The notes under the pieces were generated by a model. The model made no database searches and was not told the origin of the DNA. It was given only the letters and a program-made list of their open reading frames with translations. 64,000 nucleotides of DNA from Prosthecobacter sp. GTDB lineage: Bacteria; Verrucomicrobiota; Verrucomicrobiia; Verrucomicrobiales; Verrucomicrobiaceae. The position numbers and the translations under genes were made by a program. The DNA is taken from contig JAURHS010000002.1 of the NCBI GenBank assembly GCA_030833205.1, positions 1-64,000 on the forward strand, read 5' to 3'. This document shows, one piece after another, positions 1 through 9,832 of the stretch; positions within the stretch are counted from its first letter, which is position 1, and every line of letters starts with the position of its first letter.

Positions 1-939
1 CGCGATTTTGCCCAGGGCCGCGTGGAGTCGCTCACCGCGCAGATTACTCAGCAGGAGTTGGCCAAATCGCAGGCCTTGGATGTGGCGCAGCAGCGGGTAG
101 CGGCCGCAAAGTTTTCCTCCGAGACGGCCGCCCTGAATTTCGAGCGTACGGTGGCCCTGCACGCCAAGAAGCTGGAGTCACAGCGCAATCTGGAACTGGC
201 CACACTGGCTCGTGACAGCGCCATGGCGGAACTGCGCAGCGCTGAGGCAGCCTTGAAGCGCACGCGCAATGAGATGGACGCCAGCATTGCCTCCATTCAC
301 GCCTCCAAGGGCACGGCCCTCTCTGAAGTGGCCACAGCAGAGCGCGATCTCTCCGTCATTGATATTCAGATCAACCAGAACCTCCGTCAGGTGGTGGATG
401 CCCCGCGCGATGGCATCGTGCTTCAAGTGGCAGCCACTGATGGCACCTATTTGCGCCCTGGCTCACTGATTGCCGTCATCATTCCCGAGACCGAGAGTCG
501 CTTTGTGGAAATTTGGGTGGACGGCAACGACATGCCGCTGCTTCACGCCCGCCACGAGGACAAGGGAAAAACGATCCCAGGCAGTCCGGTGCGGCTGGCG
601 TTCGAGGGCTGGCCCGCACTGCAATTGGTGGGCTGGCCGCAGTTGGCAATCGGCACCTTTGGTGGAGAGGTGGTCTTCATTGATGCGGCCGACGACGGCA
701 AGGGCAAGTTCCGCGTGGTGGTCGGCCCGCAGGCAGACCGCGTGAATCGCGGCGACGGCAGGGGAGAGGTCTTGGTGGATTGGCCCGACAAGGACCGCTG
801 GCTGCGTCAGGGAGTGCGCGCGAACGCCTGGGTGATGCTCAATGAGGTGCCGCTTTGGTTTGAGTTGTGGCGGCAGATCAATGGGTTCCCGGCTCAGGCA
901 ACGCAGGCCGATGGTAAACTCGACCCCACTCGTTCATGA
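1..939 (+). CDS. HlyD-family membrane fusion / periplasmic adaptor protein (5'-truncated by window edge)
   Basis: Frame open from base 1; long coiled-coil followed by a lipoyl/barrel-like segment (VDAPRDGIVLQVAATDGTYLRPGSLIAVI); overlaps a TolC-family gene by 4 bp. Confidence 0.8.
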   Translation, partial: RDFAQGRVESLTAQITQQELAKSQALDVAQQRVAAAKFSSETAALNFERTVALHAKKLESQRNLELATLARDSAMAELRSAEAALKRTRNEMDASIASIHASKGTALSEVATAERDLSVIDIQINQNLRQVVDAPRDGIVLQVAATDGTYLRPGSLIAVIIPETESRFVEIWVDGNDMPLLHARHEDKGKTIPGSPVRLAFEGWPALQLVGWPQLAIGTFGGEVVFIDAADDGKGKFRVVVGPQADRVNRGDGRGEVLVDWPDKDRWLRQGVRANAWVMLNEVPLWFELWRQINGFPAQATQADGKLDPTRS

Positions 940-2360
940 GCCGCAGCCGCAGCATTTTCGGCCTGATCCTGTGCATTGCGGTTTCGCCGCTGTCGGCGGC
1001 GCCCTTGTTGCTTGAGGAGGTGTTGGCCTCGGTGCGTGCGCAGTATCCGCCGCAACTGGCTTCGCTTATCGAGCGCGATTTGGCCAATGGCCGTGTGGTT
1101 CAGGCTCTGGGTGCCTTCGACCTGAATCTTTCCGGCAGCATCGGGATGCGACCAGCCGGCTATTATGATGGTCGCAGCGGGGCAGTGGCTTTGGAGCAAC
1201 CTCTGGGCAATTGGGGCGGTAGCGTTTACGGGGGCTATCGGCTCAGCAGCGGCTTCCTGCCTGACTACAACAAGGAGCGCACAGGCGGCGATGGCGAGGT
1301 TGTTCTTGGCGTGCGCCTGCCACTGCTTCGGGACTCGGTCATTGACCGCCGCCGCGCTTCCCTCTGGCAGGCACAGATGGATCAGCAACTCGCCGATCCG
1401 TTGATCCTGCGCCAGTATCTCGACTTTGTCAGAGCCTCCTCACTTGCCTATTACCAATGGATGGCGGCAGGCATGCGTCTCAGCCTTGCCGAGGACTTGT
1501 TGGGGCTGGCAAAAAAACGCGACAGCGCCATCGCGGAGCAGGTCAAGCGCGGAGCCAGTGCGCCGATTGTGCAGGTTGACAACCAGCGTCTGGTGGTCAG
1601 CCGAGAGATCGGTGTTGTGCAGGCGCGCCGGCGCTTTGAGGCGGCGGGCATTGAGTTGTCGTTGTTCTGGCGCGATGCCCAAAGCGGCGAGCCGCGAATC
1701 GCCGGGCGCGACCGTCTGCCCCGCGCATTTCCGGATCACCAGCGCCCTGAGGGTTCCCAACTCAGCGCCGATGTGGCCAAGGCCATGGTGCAGCGCCCGG
1801 AATTGCGGCGGCTGGAGCTGAGTCTGCAGAAACTGGATGTCGAGCGGCGCCTCGCGCTCAATCAGCGCCTGCCCAATCTCGATCTCGGTGTGCAGGGAGC
1901 CCAGTCGCTCAGCGACAACAGCAAGGAGCAGAAGATTGACCGCACGGAGGTCGAGGCCCGTCTGGAGTTCCGGCTGCCGCTGCAGCGCCGCGAAGCCAGC
2001 GGCCGACTGCAGCAGGCGATCTCCGGCATTGCGCGTCTGCAGCAGGAACAGCGCTTTGCCCGCGACCGCATTGCGGCAGAAGTGCGCGACAGTTACAGTG
2101 CCTTGCTGGCGGCGGATGACAGCCTGCGGCAGAGTCGGCTCAATGTGGAGTTGGCCCGCCAGCTTGAGAGAGCCGAGGGCGACCGCCTCGCGCAGGGGGC
2201 CACCGATCTCCTTGCCTTGCAGATTCGTGAGCAGGCGACCTTTGATGCCCAGTCCCTCGAAGTGGAAGCCACGGCGGATTTCTTTCGTGCCCTGGCTCAT
2301 TACCGTGCCGCCATGGCCGCTGATGCTCCGCCCAATCTGCTCAGTGGGCCACGGCGCTAG
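936..2360 (+). CDS. TolC-family outer membrane efflux protein
   Basis: 474 aa with signal peptide and two TolC-like coiled-coil repeats; ATGA overlap with upstream adaptor. Confidence 0.8.
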   Translation: MSRSRSIFGLILCIAVSPLSAAPLLLEEVLASVRAQYPPQLASLIERDLANGRVVQALGAFDLNLSGSIGMRPAGYYDGRSGAVALEQPLGNWGGSVYGGYRLSSGFLPDYNKERTGGDGEVVLGVRLPLLRDSVIDRRRASLWQAQMDQQLADPLILRQYLDFVRASSLAYYQWMAAGMRLSLAEDLLGLAKKRDSAIAEQVKRGASAPIVQVDNQRLVVSREIGVVQARRRFEAAGIELSLFWRDAQSGEPRIAGRDRLPRAFPDHQRPEGSQLSADVAKAMVQRPELRRLELSLQKLDVERRLALNQRLPNLDLGVQGAQSLSDNSKEQKIDRTEVEARLEFRLPLQRREASGRLQQAISGIARLQQEQRFARDRIAAEVRDSYSALLAADDSLRQSRLNVELARQLERAEGDRLAQGATDLLALQIREQATFDAQSLEVEATADFFRALAHYRAAMAADAPPNLLSGPRR

Positions 2361-2381
2361 GCTGCACCTGCGGTCGCGGGG

Positions 2382-3014
2382 TCATGGTCTGCGCTTTGCG
2401 TTGCGGCGCTGCTTGAGCGCCTCGAAGGCAACAGGCAGCAGCGAAACAACAATGATCATCAGACTCACCAGTTTGAAGTTGCTCCGAATCCAGGGCAGGT
2501 TGCCCAGCGCGTAGCCAAGGCTGCAAATGCTCAAGACCCAGAAGATCCCGCCGCCGACACTGAAGGCAAGAAACCGGCTGTAATGCATGCGCCCAAACCC
2601 GGCGGTAAAGGGGGCGAAGGTGCGCACGATGGGGACAAAACGGGCGATGACGATGGCGCGGCCGCCATGCTGCACGAAAAAGGCCTCAGTGCGTGCCAGG
2701 TAGGCGCGCTTGAACCAAGGCTTGCCCACCATCCACAGCCCGCTTTTGCGCCCAATCCAGTAGTTGAGGTTGTCACCGGCAATGGCCGCCACGATGAGGG
2801 CCAGCATGGCCCAACGCAGATCCATCCAGCCCTGAGCGCTGAGGGCGCCCACGGCAAACAGCAGGGAGTCACCCGGCAGGAAGGGTGTGATCACCAATCC
2901 CGTCTCGCAAAACACGATGGCCATCAGCAGCAGGTACACCGCCTGCTGATGAGCCTGGGCAAAGGCCTGCAGGTGGTGGTCAATGTGCAGGATGAAGTCA
3001 AGCAGCGGCTGCAT
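2382..3014 (-). CDS. DedA/VTT-family membrane protein
   Basis: FLPGDSLLFAVGALSA...GDNLNYWIGRKSG...ARFVPIVRTFAPFTAGFGRMHYSRF is a classic DedA signature; internal ATG chosen (MQPLLDF). Confidence 0.9.
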   Translation of the reverse strand: MQPLLDFILHIDHHLQAFAQAHQQAVYLLLMAIVFCETGLVITPFLPGDSLLFAVGALSAQGWMDLRWAMLALIVAAIAGDNLNYWIGRKSGLWMVGKPWFKRAYLARTEAFFVQHGGRAIVIARFVPIVRTFAPFTAGFGRMHYSRFLAFSVGGGIFWVLSICSLGYALGNLPWIRSNFKLVSLMIIVVSLLPVAFEALKQRRNAKRRP

Positions 3015-3128
3015 GCCCCCACTGTCGATCCCACAGGCCACAGCGCCAACCTTTTTTGTTGGCTGGCCGAGATTGACCGGCACGAAAAGCGCTTGCCCAG
3101 AGTGGCAAAACGGGGCCACTCTTGCCTC

Positions 3129-3608
3129 GTGAGCGCCAAGCCCTCGCATCAAGTCATTCGCAGCGCCCTGGAGCGCGGTCACATCAAGGAGATCGCCGAG
3201 ACCATGGGCATCTCATTGTCCCTGCTTTACAAGTGGGGGGAGGCCCAGCCTGCTGGATCCAACAGCTCCAATCCTCTGGAGCGAATTTCGCAGCTTTACG
3301 AGCTCACCGGCGACGAGGCCCTCCTCCAGTGGCTTTGCCACAAGGCCGACGGCTGCTTTGTCCGCAACCCGGCCACAGGACAGCATTTGGAACGCGAGGT
3401 CATGCCCGCCACGCAGCAGATTGTGCAGCAGTTTGCAGGCCTGCTGGCAGAGATCAGCAGTGCAGCGCTGGACAACAGGATCAGCTCCGAGGAGGCGGCC
3501 AATATTCGCGCTCAGTGGGATGAGCTCAAGCGGGTTACCGAGCGATTCGTCAAATTCTGCGAGCAGGGCGAGTTGAGCGAACTCAAAAAGAGCACCCAGG
3601 CATCTTGA
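3129..3608 (+). CDS. small HTH regulator, phage CII/CP76-like
   Basis: GTG start; N-terminal HTH (HIKEIAETMGISLSLLYKWGE), helical C-terminus. Confidence 0.55.
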   Translation: MSAKPSHQVIRSALERGHIKEIAETMGISLSLLYKWGEAQPAGSNSSNPLERISQLYELTGDEALLQWLCHKADGCFVRNPATGQHLEREVMPATQQIVQQFAGLLAEISSAALDNRISSEEAANIRAQWDELKRVTERFVKFCEQGELSELKKSTQAS

Positions 3609-3698
3609 CGACCGCTGCCGTCAACACTTGCCAGGCCAGATTTGCCCTGGTGGCGGCGTAAATAAGAGGCCATGAGTTTGCCCTGCCTAGCCCCTGTC

Positions 3699-4931
3699 AT
3701 GAACCGCCGCCATTGGCTGGCCTCCAGCCTTGCTGCCGCCGGTCTTGTTCGCGCGCAGAATCCGTCGGCATTTCCGCCCATGCGCGTCATCACCAAGGGG
3801 CCGGGTTTTCACTGGTTTGGCTATTACGACAAGCATCAGTTTTGCCCGCAGAACCGCTTTGTGCTCTCCAACAAGGTGGCCTTTGAGCACCGCTCGCCCC
3901 AGCCCGAGGACGAGATCGAGGTGGGCATGATTGACCTTGAGGACAAGGACCGCTGGATCCCCCTGGGCAAGACCAAGGCCTGGAATTGGCAGCAGGGCTG
4001 CATGCTGCAATGGATTGGTGAGCAGGGCCATCGCGTGATCTGGAATGACCGCCGCAAGGACCGCTTCATCAGTTGGATCATGGATGTGAAGACCGGCGAG
4101 AAGCAGGAGTTGCCATCCGCCATCTACTCCCTTTCGCCGGATGGCCGCGAGGCGGTGAGCTGCGATTTTTCGCGCGTGGCGGACTGCCGTCCCGGTTACG
4201 GTTACGCCGGCATTCGCGACCCCTATTTCGAGCGCATGGCACCGGCACAGACGGGCATCACGCGGGTGGATTTGCAGACGGGACAGAGCCGCCTCATCCT
4301 GTCGCATGAGCTCTTGGCCAACACCGGCAAGGTGATCGACAACCACCCCAACTCCAAGCACCACGCCTACCATTTGTTGGTGGGTCCTGATGGCAGGCGC
4401 TTCATCCTGCTGCATCGCTGGACCCAGCCCAAGGGCGGGCACCTCACCCGTTTGATCACCGCCAACATGGATGGCAGCGATCTGCGCATCGTCATCGGCA
4501 ATGGCTATGCCTCGCACTTCATCTGGCGCGACAAGGACCACATCCTCAGTCAGGCCAAGGACTGGCTGGGCAATCCAAACTGGGGCGACTTTCTCTTTGC
4601 CGATCGCAACGACGGCATCCTCGAGGAGATCGGGCAGGGCGTGCTCGATAGCGGCGGGCACCTGACCTACCTGCGCAACAACGAGTGGATTCTCAACGAC
4701 ACCTACCCCAAGGGAGTGCGTCGCCTCCAAACCCCGCACCTTTATCATCTGGCCTCAGGCAAGCGCGTGGATCTGGCGCAACTCTCCTCACCGCCGCAGT
4801 ACAGCGGCGAGTGGCGCGTGGACAACCACCCCCGCAGCAGTCGCGATGGCAACTGGGTCTGCCTGGATGCCCCCGATGGCGATCGCGGCCGTCAACTCCA
4901 CCTCATTGACATTCGCGGCATCAAGGCCTGA
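3699..4931 (+). CDS. secreted TolB/oligogalacturonide-lyase-like beta-propeller protein
   Basis: Twin-arginine-like N-terminus (MNRRHWLASSLAAAGLVRA); repeated propeller-like blades with Asp/Gly-rich turns; ORF could also start at 3672. Confidence 0.55.
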   Translation: MNRRHWLASSLAAAGLVRAQNPSAFPPMRVITKGPGFHWFGYYDKHQFCPQNRFVLSNKVAFEHRSPQPEDEIEVGMIDLEDKDRWIPLGKTKAWNWQQGCMLQWIGEQGHRVIWNDRRKDRFISWIMDVKTGEKQELPSAIYSLSPDGREAVSCDFSRVADCRPGYGYAGIRDPYFERMAPAQTGITRVDLQTGQSRLILSHELLANTGKVIDNHPNSKHHAYHLLVGPDGRRFILLHRWTQPKGGHLTRLITANMDGSDLRIVIGNGYASHFIWRDKDHILSQAKDWLGNPNWGDFLFADRNDGILEEIGQGVLDSGGHLTYLRNNEWILNDTYPKGVRRLQTPHLYHLASGKRVDLAQLSSPPQYSGEWRVDNHPRSSRDGNWVCLDAPDGDRGRQLHLIDIRGIKA

Positions 4932-4951
4932 AGCTCCTGCACTCCCAACTC

Positions 4952-7303
4952 ATGTTTACTGGTGTCAACCGTTCTGCTTGCCTCGCACAAGGCCTGATGG
5001 CGTTGACGATGCTCGCTGCTTGCTGCGCCGAGGCCGCTGCGCCAAGGGTGGAGTTCAATCGCGACATCCGTCCCATCCTCTCGGAGAATTGCTTTGCCTG
5101 CCATGGCTTTGATCCCAAGCACCGCGAGGCGGGCTTGAGGCTCGACACCTTCGAGGGTGCTACCGAAATGCGCGATGGAGTCAGGGCCATCAAACCCGGT
5201 GAGCCCGAGAGCTCGGAGCTTTGGCTGCGCATGATCTCCAAGGATCGCGATGAGGTGATGCCTCCGCCCAAGGCCCACAAACCGGCCTTGAGCGCTGCGC
5301 AACTCGCCTTGGTTGAGCAGTGGATTCGCGAGGGCGCGACCTATCAGCGGCACTGGGCCTTTGAGCCGCCGCTTGCGCGCCAAGCGCCACTGCAGCGTGC
5401 GGGGCAGCATGCGGTTGACGCCTTCATTGGCGCGCGCCTCAAGTCGGCTGGGCTTGAGCCCTCACCGCAGGCCAAGCCTGAGGTGCTGCTGCGTCGTCTC
5501 AGCCTTGATCTCACCGGCCTGCCACCCACGCTTGCCGAATTGGATGCGTTTTTGGCGGATTGCCGTGCTGGCGTTGACGCGGCCTACCTGCGTGCCGTGG
5601 AGCGCCTGTTGGCCAGTCCGCATTACGGCGAGCGCTGGGGGCGCTGGTGGCTGGATCAGGCCCGTTACGCCGACAGCAATGGCTACAGCATTGATGCCCC
5701 GCGCGAGATCTGGAAGTACCGCGATTGGGTCGTTGAGGCTCTCAACGCCGACATGCCCTTTGACCGCTTCACCACCGAGCAGTTGGCTGGCGATCTTCTG
5801 CCGGGCGCGCAGGAGTCGCAGCGCATCGCCACCGGCTTTCATCGCAACACCCAAATCAATCAGGAAGGCGGCATTGATAAGGAGCAGTTCCGCATTGATT
5901 CGGTGTTTGATCGCGTGGCCACCACCGGCAGCGTGTGGCTGGGGCTGAGTGTGGGCTGTGCGCAGTGCCATGATCACAAGTTTGATCCGATCACCCAGCG
6001 CGAGTATTATCAGTTCTTTGCCTTCCTTAATTCGCAGGACGAGCCTACGCTCAGAGTCAATGACCCCCTGCTGGATGCGCCGGCCTTGGAGAAGCAGCTC
6101 AAGCAACTCAACGCACAGCTCAAGGCCGAGATCGAGCGCCGTCGCCCTGAGTCCGAGCGCTGGCAAAAGCAGATGGCGGCCGGTTTTCGCGACAAACTCG
6201 CCAAGCCCCTCAAGCAGGCCCTGGCCCTGCCTTGGGCCAAGCGCAGCCCCGCCCAGCAGGTCAGCCTCTACACCGTCTTTCTCAATCCCAATGACCCGCT
6301 GCGCATCCTTGCCGATCGCCAGCGCGAGGTGGAAACCAAACTCAAGTCTGGCACCACCACGCTGGTGCTCGCCGAGCAGAAGGTGCCGCGGCAAACCACG
6401 GTCTTCATCAAGGGCGATTTCACCAGGCCTGATGAAGTCGTGCAGCCCGGTACGCTGAAAACCCTGCACCGTTTTGTGCCGCCTCAAGGCAGGCCCAATC
6501 GGCTGCATCTGGCGCAGTGGATCATGGCCCGCGACAATCCCTTGACCGCCCGTGTGCTCGTCAACCGTCTCTGGCAGGTGTACTTTGGCCGTGGTTTGGT
6601 GGAGACTGACAATGACTTCGGCTCTCAGGGCACCTTGCCCTCGCACCCCGAGCTTCTCGATTGGCTTGCCCTGGAGTTCCAAAAGAACTGGAGCCTCAAG
6701 GACATGCACCGCCTGCTGGTGACCTCGCAGACCTATCGGCAGGATTCGCGGCAAAGCGCAACCCATCGTCAACTTGACCCCAACAACCTGCTGCTGGCCA
6801 GGCAGCAACGCCTGCGCCTGGAGGCTGAGTTGGTGCGCGATGTGGCCCTGCGGGTCAGTGACCAGTTGGCCCCCAAGCTCGGTGGGCCGCCGGTGTTCCC
6901 GCCGATTCCCGAGGGCGTGATGGGCCAGGGCCAGGTCAAGCGGGTGTGGACGGCAAGCAAGGGGGCGGACCGTTTCCGCCGTGGCATGTACACCTTTGTT
7001 TACCGCGCCTCGCCGCCGCCGGCACTCAATGTGTTTGATGCCCCAGACGGCTTCTCGGCCTGCACCCGTCGTCTGCGCAGCAACACTCCCTTGCAGGCCC
7101 TGACCCTGCTCAATGACCAGGCCTTTGTGGAGCTGGCGCAGGCCCTGGCGGGCATCGTGGAGCGCGAGGGCGTTGAGCAGGCCTTTCGCCGCTGCACGGC
7201 CCGTCGCCCCGATGCCCGCGAGAGGGCCCTGCTGGCCGACCTGAAACCCCTGGAGGTGGCGCGGGTGCTCTTGAATATGGATGAAACGGTGACCCGCGAG
7301 TAG
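4952..7303 (+). CDS. Planctomycete cytochrome c-like (PSCyt1) / DUF1549 / DUF1553 domain protein
   Basis: CFACHG heme-binding-like motif, CAQCHDHKFDPITQREYYQ, NPLTARVLVNRLWQVYFGRGLVETDNDFG, RSNTPLQALTLLNDQAFVELA. Confidence 0.85.
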   Translation: MFTGVNRSACLAQGLMALTMLAACCAEAAAPRVEFNRDIRPILSENCFACHGFDPKHREAGLRLDTFEGATEMRDGVRAIKPGEPESSELWLRMISKDRDEVMPPPKAHKPALSAAQLALVEQWIREGATYQRHWAFEPPLARQAPLQRAGQHAVDAFIGARLKSAGLEPSPQAKPEVLLRRLSLDLTGLPPTLAELDAFLADCRAGVDAAYLRAVERLLASPHYGERWGRWWLDQARYADSNGYSIDAPREIWKYRDWVVEALNADMPFDRFTTEQLAGDLLPGAQESQRIATGFHRNTQINQEGGIDKEQFRIDSVFDRVATTGSVWLGLSVGCAQCHDHKFDPITQREYYQFFAFLNSQDEPTLRVNDPLLDAPALEKQLKQLNAQLKAEIERRRPESERWQKQMAAGFRDKLAKPLKQALALPWAKRSPAQQVSLYTVFLNPNDPLRILADRQREVETKLKSGTTTLVLAEQKVPRQTTVFIKGDFTRPDEVVQPGTLKTLHRFVPPQGRPNRLHLAQWIMARDNPLTARVLVNRLWQVYFGRGLVETDNDFGSQGTLPSHPELLDWLALEFQKNWSLKDMHRLLVTSQTYRQDSRQSATHRQLDPNNLLLARQQRLRLEAELVRDVALRVSDQLAPKLGGPPVFPPIPEGVMGQGQVKRVWTASKGADRFRRGMYTFVYRASPPPALNVFDAPDGFSACTRRLRSNTPLQALTLLNDQAFVELAQALAGIVEREGVEQAFRRCTARRPDARERALLADLKPLEVARVLLNMDETVTRE

Positions 7304-7386
7304 GGGCGGGGTATCGGAGGCTGGGTTTGAGCATTGAGGTCCTGTGTTGTCAGGGCTTGTCTGCCGTTGTAAGGCAGTGGGCCGCC

Positions 7387-8205
7387 ATGACCTCTGCACC
7401 TGCCCCCCATCCCGATGCTCTGCGACTGCTCTTTTTGGGCGATGTCATCGGCGAGCCGGGCCGCAAGGCCATCAGTGTGCTGCTGCCCCTGCTCAAGGAG
7501 GAGTTGGCGATTGATTTTGTGGTCATCAACGGCGAGAACGCTGCCGGCGGACGCGGCATCACGCCCAAGATTGCGATCTCGCTGATGCGCTCCGGTGGCG
7601 CGGTCATCACCACCGGCGACCACATTTGGGATCAAAAGGAAATCATTCCCTTCTTTGCCGATGAGCCGCGTTTGCTGCGCCCCATCAACTACCCGACCAA
7701 CGCTCCGGGGCAGGGCAGCATCGTGCTGGAAACCCGCAAGGGCCGCGTCGGCGTGATCAATCTGCAGGGCCGCACCTTCATGAAGGAGGGCATGGAAAAC
7801 CCCTTCACCACCATCGAACCGGTGGTGGAGGCCATGCGCGCGGAGACTCCCGTTATCCTGGTGGACTTCCACGCCGAGGCCACCAGCGAGAAGGTGGCCA
7901 TGGGCTGGCATTTGGATGGGCGCGTCTCCGTGGTGGTGGGCACCCATACCCATGTGCCCACGGCTGATGAACGCATCCTGCCCAAGGGCACGGCATTCCA
8001 ATGCGATGCCGGGATGTGCGGCCCCACGCACAGCATCATCGGCAGCGAGGTGGAGCCAGTGCTCAAGCGCTTCCTCACGGCCATGCCCACCAAGTTTGGG
8101 ATGGGCAGCGGCCCGGTGCAACTCAACGGCCTGCTTACCGACATTGACCCGACCACGGGCAAGGCTCTGGCTGTGCAGCGCCTCAGCCGGGTCTGGCACC
8201 CCTAA
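7387..8205 (+). CDS. ymdB: TIGR00282-family metallophosphoesterase (YmdB-like)
   Basis: LLFLGDVIGEPGRKAI, VVINGENAAGGRGIT, VDFHAEATSEKVAMGWHLDGRVSVVVGTHTHVPTADERILP. Confidence 0.9.
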   Translation: MTSAPAPHPDALRLLFLGDVIGEPGRKAISVLLPLLKEELAIDFVVINGENAAGGRGITPKIAISLMRSGGAVITTGDHIWDQKEIIPFFADEPRLLRPINYPTNAPGQGSIVLETRKGRVGVINLQGRTFMKEGMENPFTTIEPVVEAMRAETPVILVDFHAEATSEKVAMGWHLDGRVSVVVGTHTHVPTADERILPKGTAFQCDAGMCGPTHSIIGSEVEPVLKRFLTAMPTKFGMGSGPVQLNGLLTDIDPTTGKALAVQRLSRVWHP

Positions 8206-8389
8206 TCCCGCTGGCCTTTGCCGCAAAGCCGCGAGTTTCCCTCTCGCCTTGAGTCGGTCAACCCCAAATGAGGGGACTCGCTTGCGTCTCCCGCTTGCAA
8301 ATCAACCGGGATTTTGGAGAGGCTTTGCCCTTGCTTTGAACCGCAGCCATCCGTGGCGGGACCGCGCAAGCGCTGCCAGTGTTTGTGTT

Positions 8390-9022
8390 CTACTCGACCT
8401 TCATGACGCCGTTCATGATGGCGCCATGTCCAGGGAAGGTGCAGAGGTAGGGGTAGTTGCCTGGAGCAGGAGCGGTGAACTCCAGAGTCTCGGTTTGGTT
8501 GGGCTGCAGCAACTTGGTGTTGAAAAGAATGTCCGGGGATTGAGGAATGAAGCCCTTGGCCATGCCATCAGGGGCGGCGGCCATGGCCATCGCCAAGCCC
8601 AGCAGCTTGTCCTTGGCGCCGTCCTTGGCGATCACCAAGTTGTGCGGCTGCGGCACGGCAGGGTGGCTGTTGTTGAAGGTGAGCTTGACCTTCTGGCCGC
8701 TCTTGACCTTGAACTCCTTGGTGTCGTAAGCCAGCGGGTTGGCGGTGTCGGGCTTGATCGTGATCTCAGCCACGGACGAGGGCGCGGCGGCCGCTGGAGT
8801 TGCGGCAGGCGCAGGGGCGGAGGCCGCAGGAACAGCCTCAGGGGCGGCAGGCGCGGCGGCCGCTGGAGCCGCGGCTTCCTTCTTGCCGGACATGTTCTTG
8901 ATCCCGCCGACGAGAAAGGCGCTGCCCCAGAAGAAGGCAAAGCCGCCAACAGCGACGGCAATGATCACATTGAGAAAGTTCCAGGGCGATGAACTGCTGT
9001 GGGGGGCGGGGGAGTGCGACAT
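8390..9022 (-). CDS. membrane-anchored plastocyanin/azurin-like cupredoxin
   Basis: N-terminal TM helix, Ala-rich linker, C-terminal cupredoxin with PHN and YLCTFPGHGAIMNGVM type-1 Cu ligands. Confidence 0.8.
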   Translation of the reverse strand: MSHSPAPHSSSSPWNFLNVIIAVAVGGFAFFWGSAFLVGGIKNMSGKKEAAAPAAAAPAAPEAVPAASAPAPAATPAAAAPSSVAEITIKPDTANPLAYDTKEFKVKSGQKVKLTFNNSHPAVPQPHNLVIAKDGAKDKLLGLAMAMAAAPDGMAKGFIPQSPDILFNTKLLQPNQTETLEFTAPAPGNYPYLCTFPGHGAIMNGVMKVE

Positions 9023-9141
9023 GGCAGGGGAGTGAGTCCTTAAGGTGGAAGCAAAATCCCTGCCTTGCAAATGGCAGTTTTGTCCCCTTGCGCCGCATTT
9101 CCGGCTTTGACGGGGCCGGGCCATGGTGTCAGCATCCCGCC

Positions 9142-9807
9142 ATGAATTCGCGCTTGTTTGGGAAAGGGTTGGGCCTGCTTGCCGCCGCCGGCTTTCTTGC
9201 GGTCATTGGGGTGCAGGCAGCCGAGCCAGCTCCTGAGCCCAAAAAATGGGCGCTCTTTGAGGGCAAACAGTTTGCAGATTGGGAACCTGTGGACATCGGC
9301 GGCAGTGGCCAGGTTGAGCACGAGGGCGACACCATGGTGATCCGCCAGGGCGAGGGCCTCAGCGGTGTGGTGTACAAGAAAACCCAAGGCCTGCCGACCA
9401 CGCGCTATGAAATCAGCCTCGAGGCCAAGCGCCTGGAGGGAGTGGACTTCTTTTGCGGTCTGACCTTCCCGGTGGGCGACTGGAAAACCTGTGCCACATT
9501 GATCTGTGGCGGCTGGGGCGGCAGTGTCACGGGCATCAGCAGCATCGACGGCATGGACGCCAGCAACAACAACACCGGCAGCTATCAGAAGTACGAGGAC
9601 GGGCGCTGGTACAAGATTCGCCTGCGGGTGACTCCGGCCAATCTATCGGTCTGGATTGACGATCGACAGGTGGTTGATCAGGACATCAAGGGCCGCAAGA
9701 TTGGTCTGCGCCCAGGCCCCATCGAGAGTTATCAACCGCTGGCACTGACCACCTTCAACACCACGGCAGCCATTCGCCGGGTGCGCCTGACAGAGTTGCG
9801 TCAATGA
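9142..9807 (+). CDS. DUF1080 (3-keto-disaccharide hydrolase/LamG-like) secreted protein
   Basis: Signal peptide; WALFEGKQFADWEPVD...GRWYKIRLRVTPANLSVWIDDRQVVD...IGLRPGPIESYQPLALTTF. Confidence 0.7.
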   Translation: MNSRLFGKGLGLLAAAGFLAVIGVQAAEPAPEPKKWALFEGKQFADWEPVDIGGSGQVEHEGDTMVIRQGEGLSGVVYKKTQGLPTTRYEISLEAKRLEGVDFFCGLTFPVGDWKTCATLICGGWGGSVTGISSIDGMDASNNNTGSYQKYEDGRWYKIRLRVTPANLSVWIDDRQVVDQDIKGRKIGLRPGPIESYQPLALTTFNTTAAIRRVRLTELRQ

Positions 9808-9832
9808 GCGCGCCGCACCGCCGATGATGGCG

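Noticed and set aside
5462-7399. 645-aa minus-strand ORF
   Set aside because: Shadow ORF opposite the DUF1549/DUF1553 gene
8206-8389. possible ncRNA or tRNA in a 184-bp convergent gap
   Set aside because: No cloverleaf, CCA end or conserved motif recognised; only weak inverted repeats
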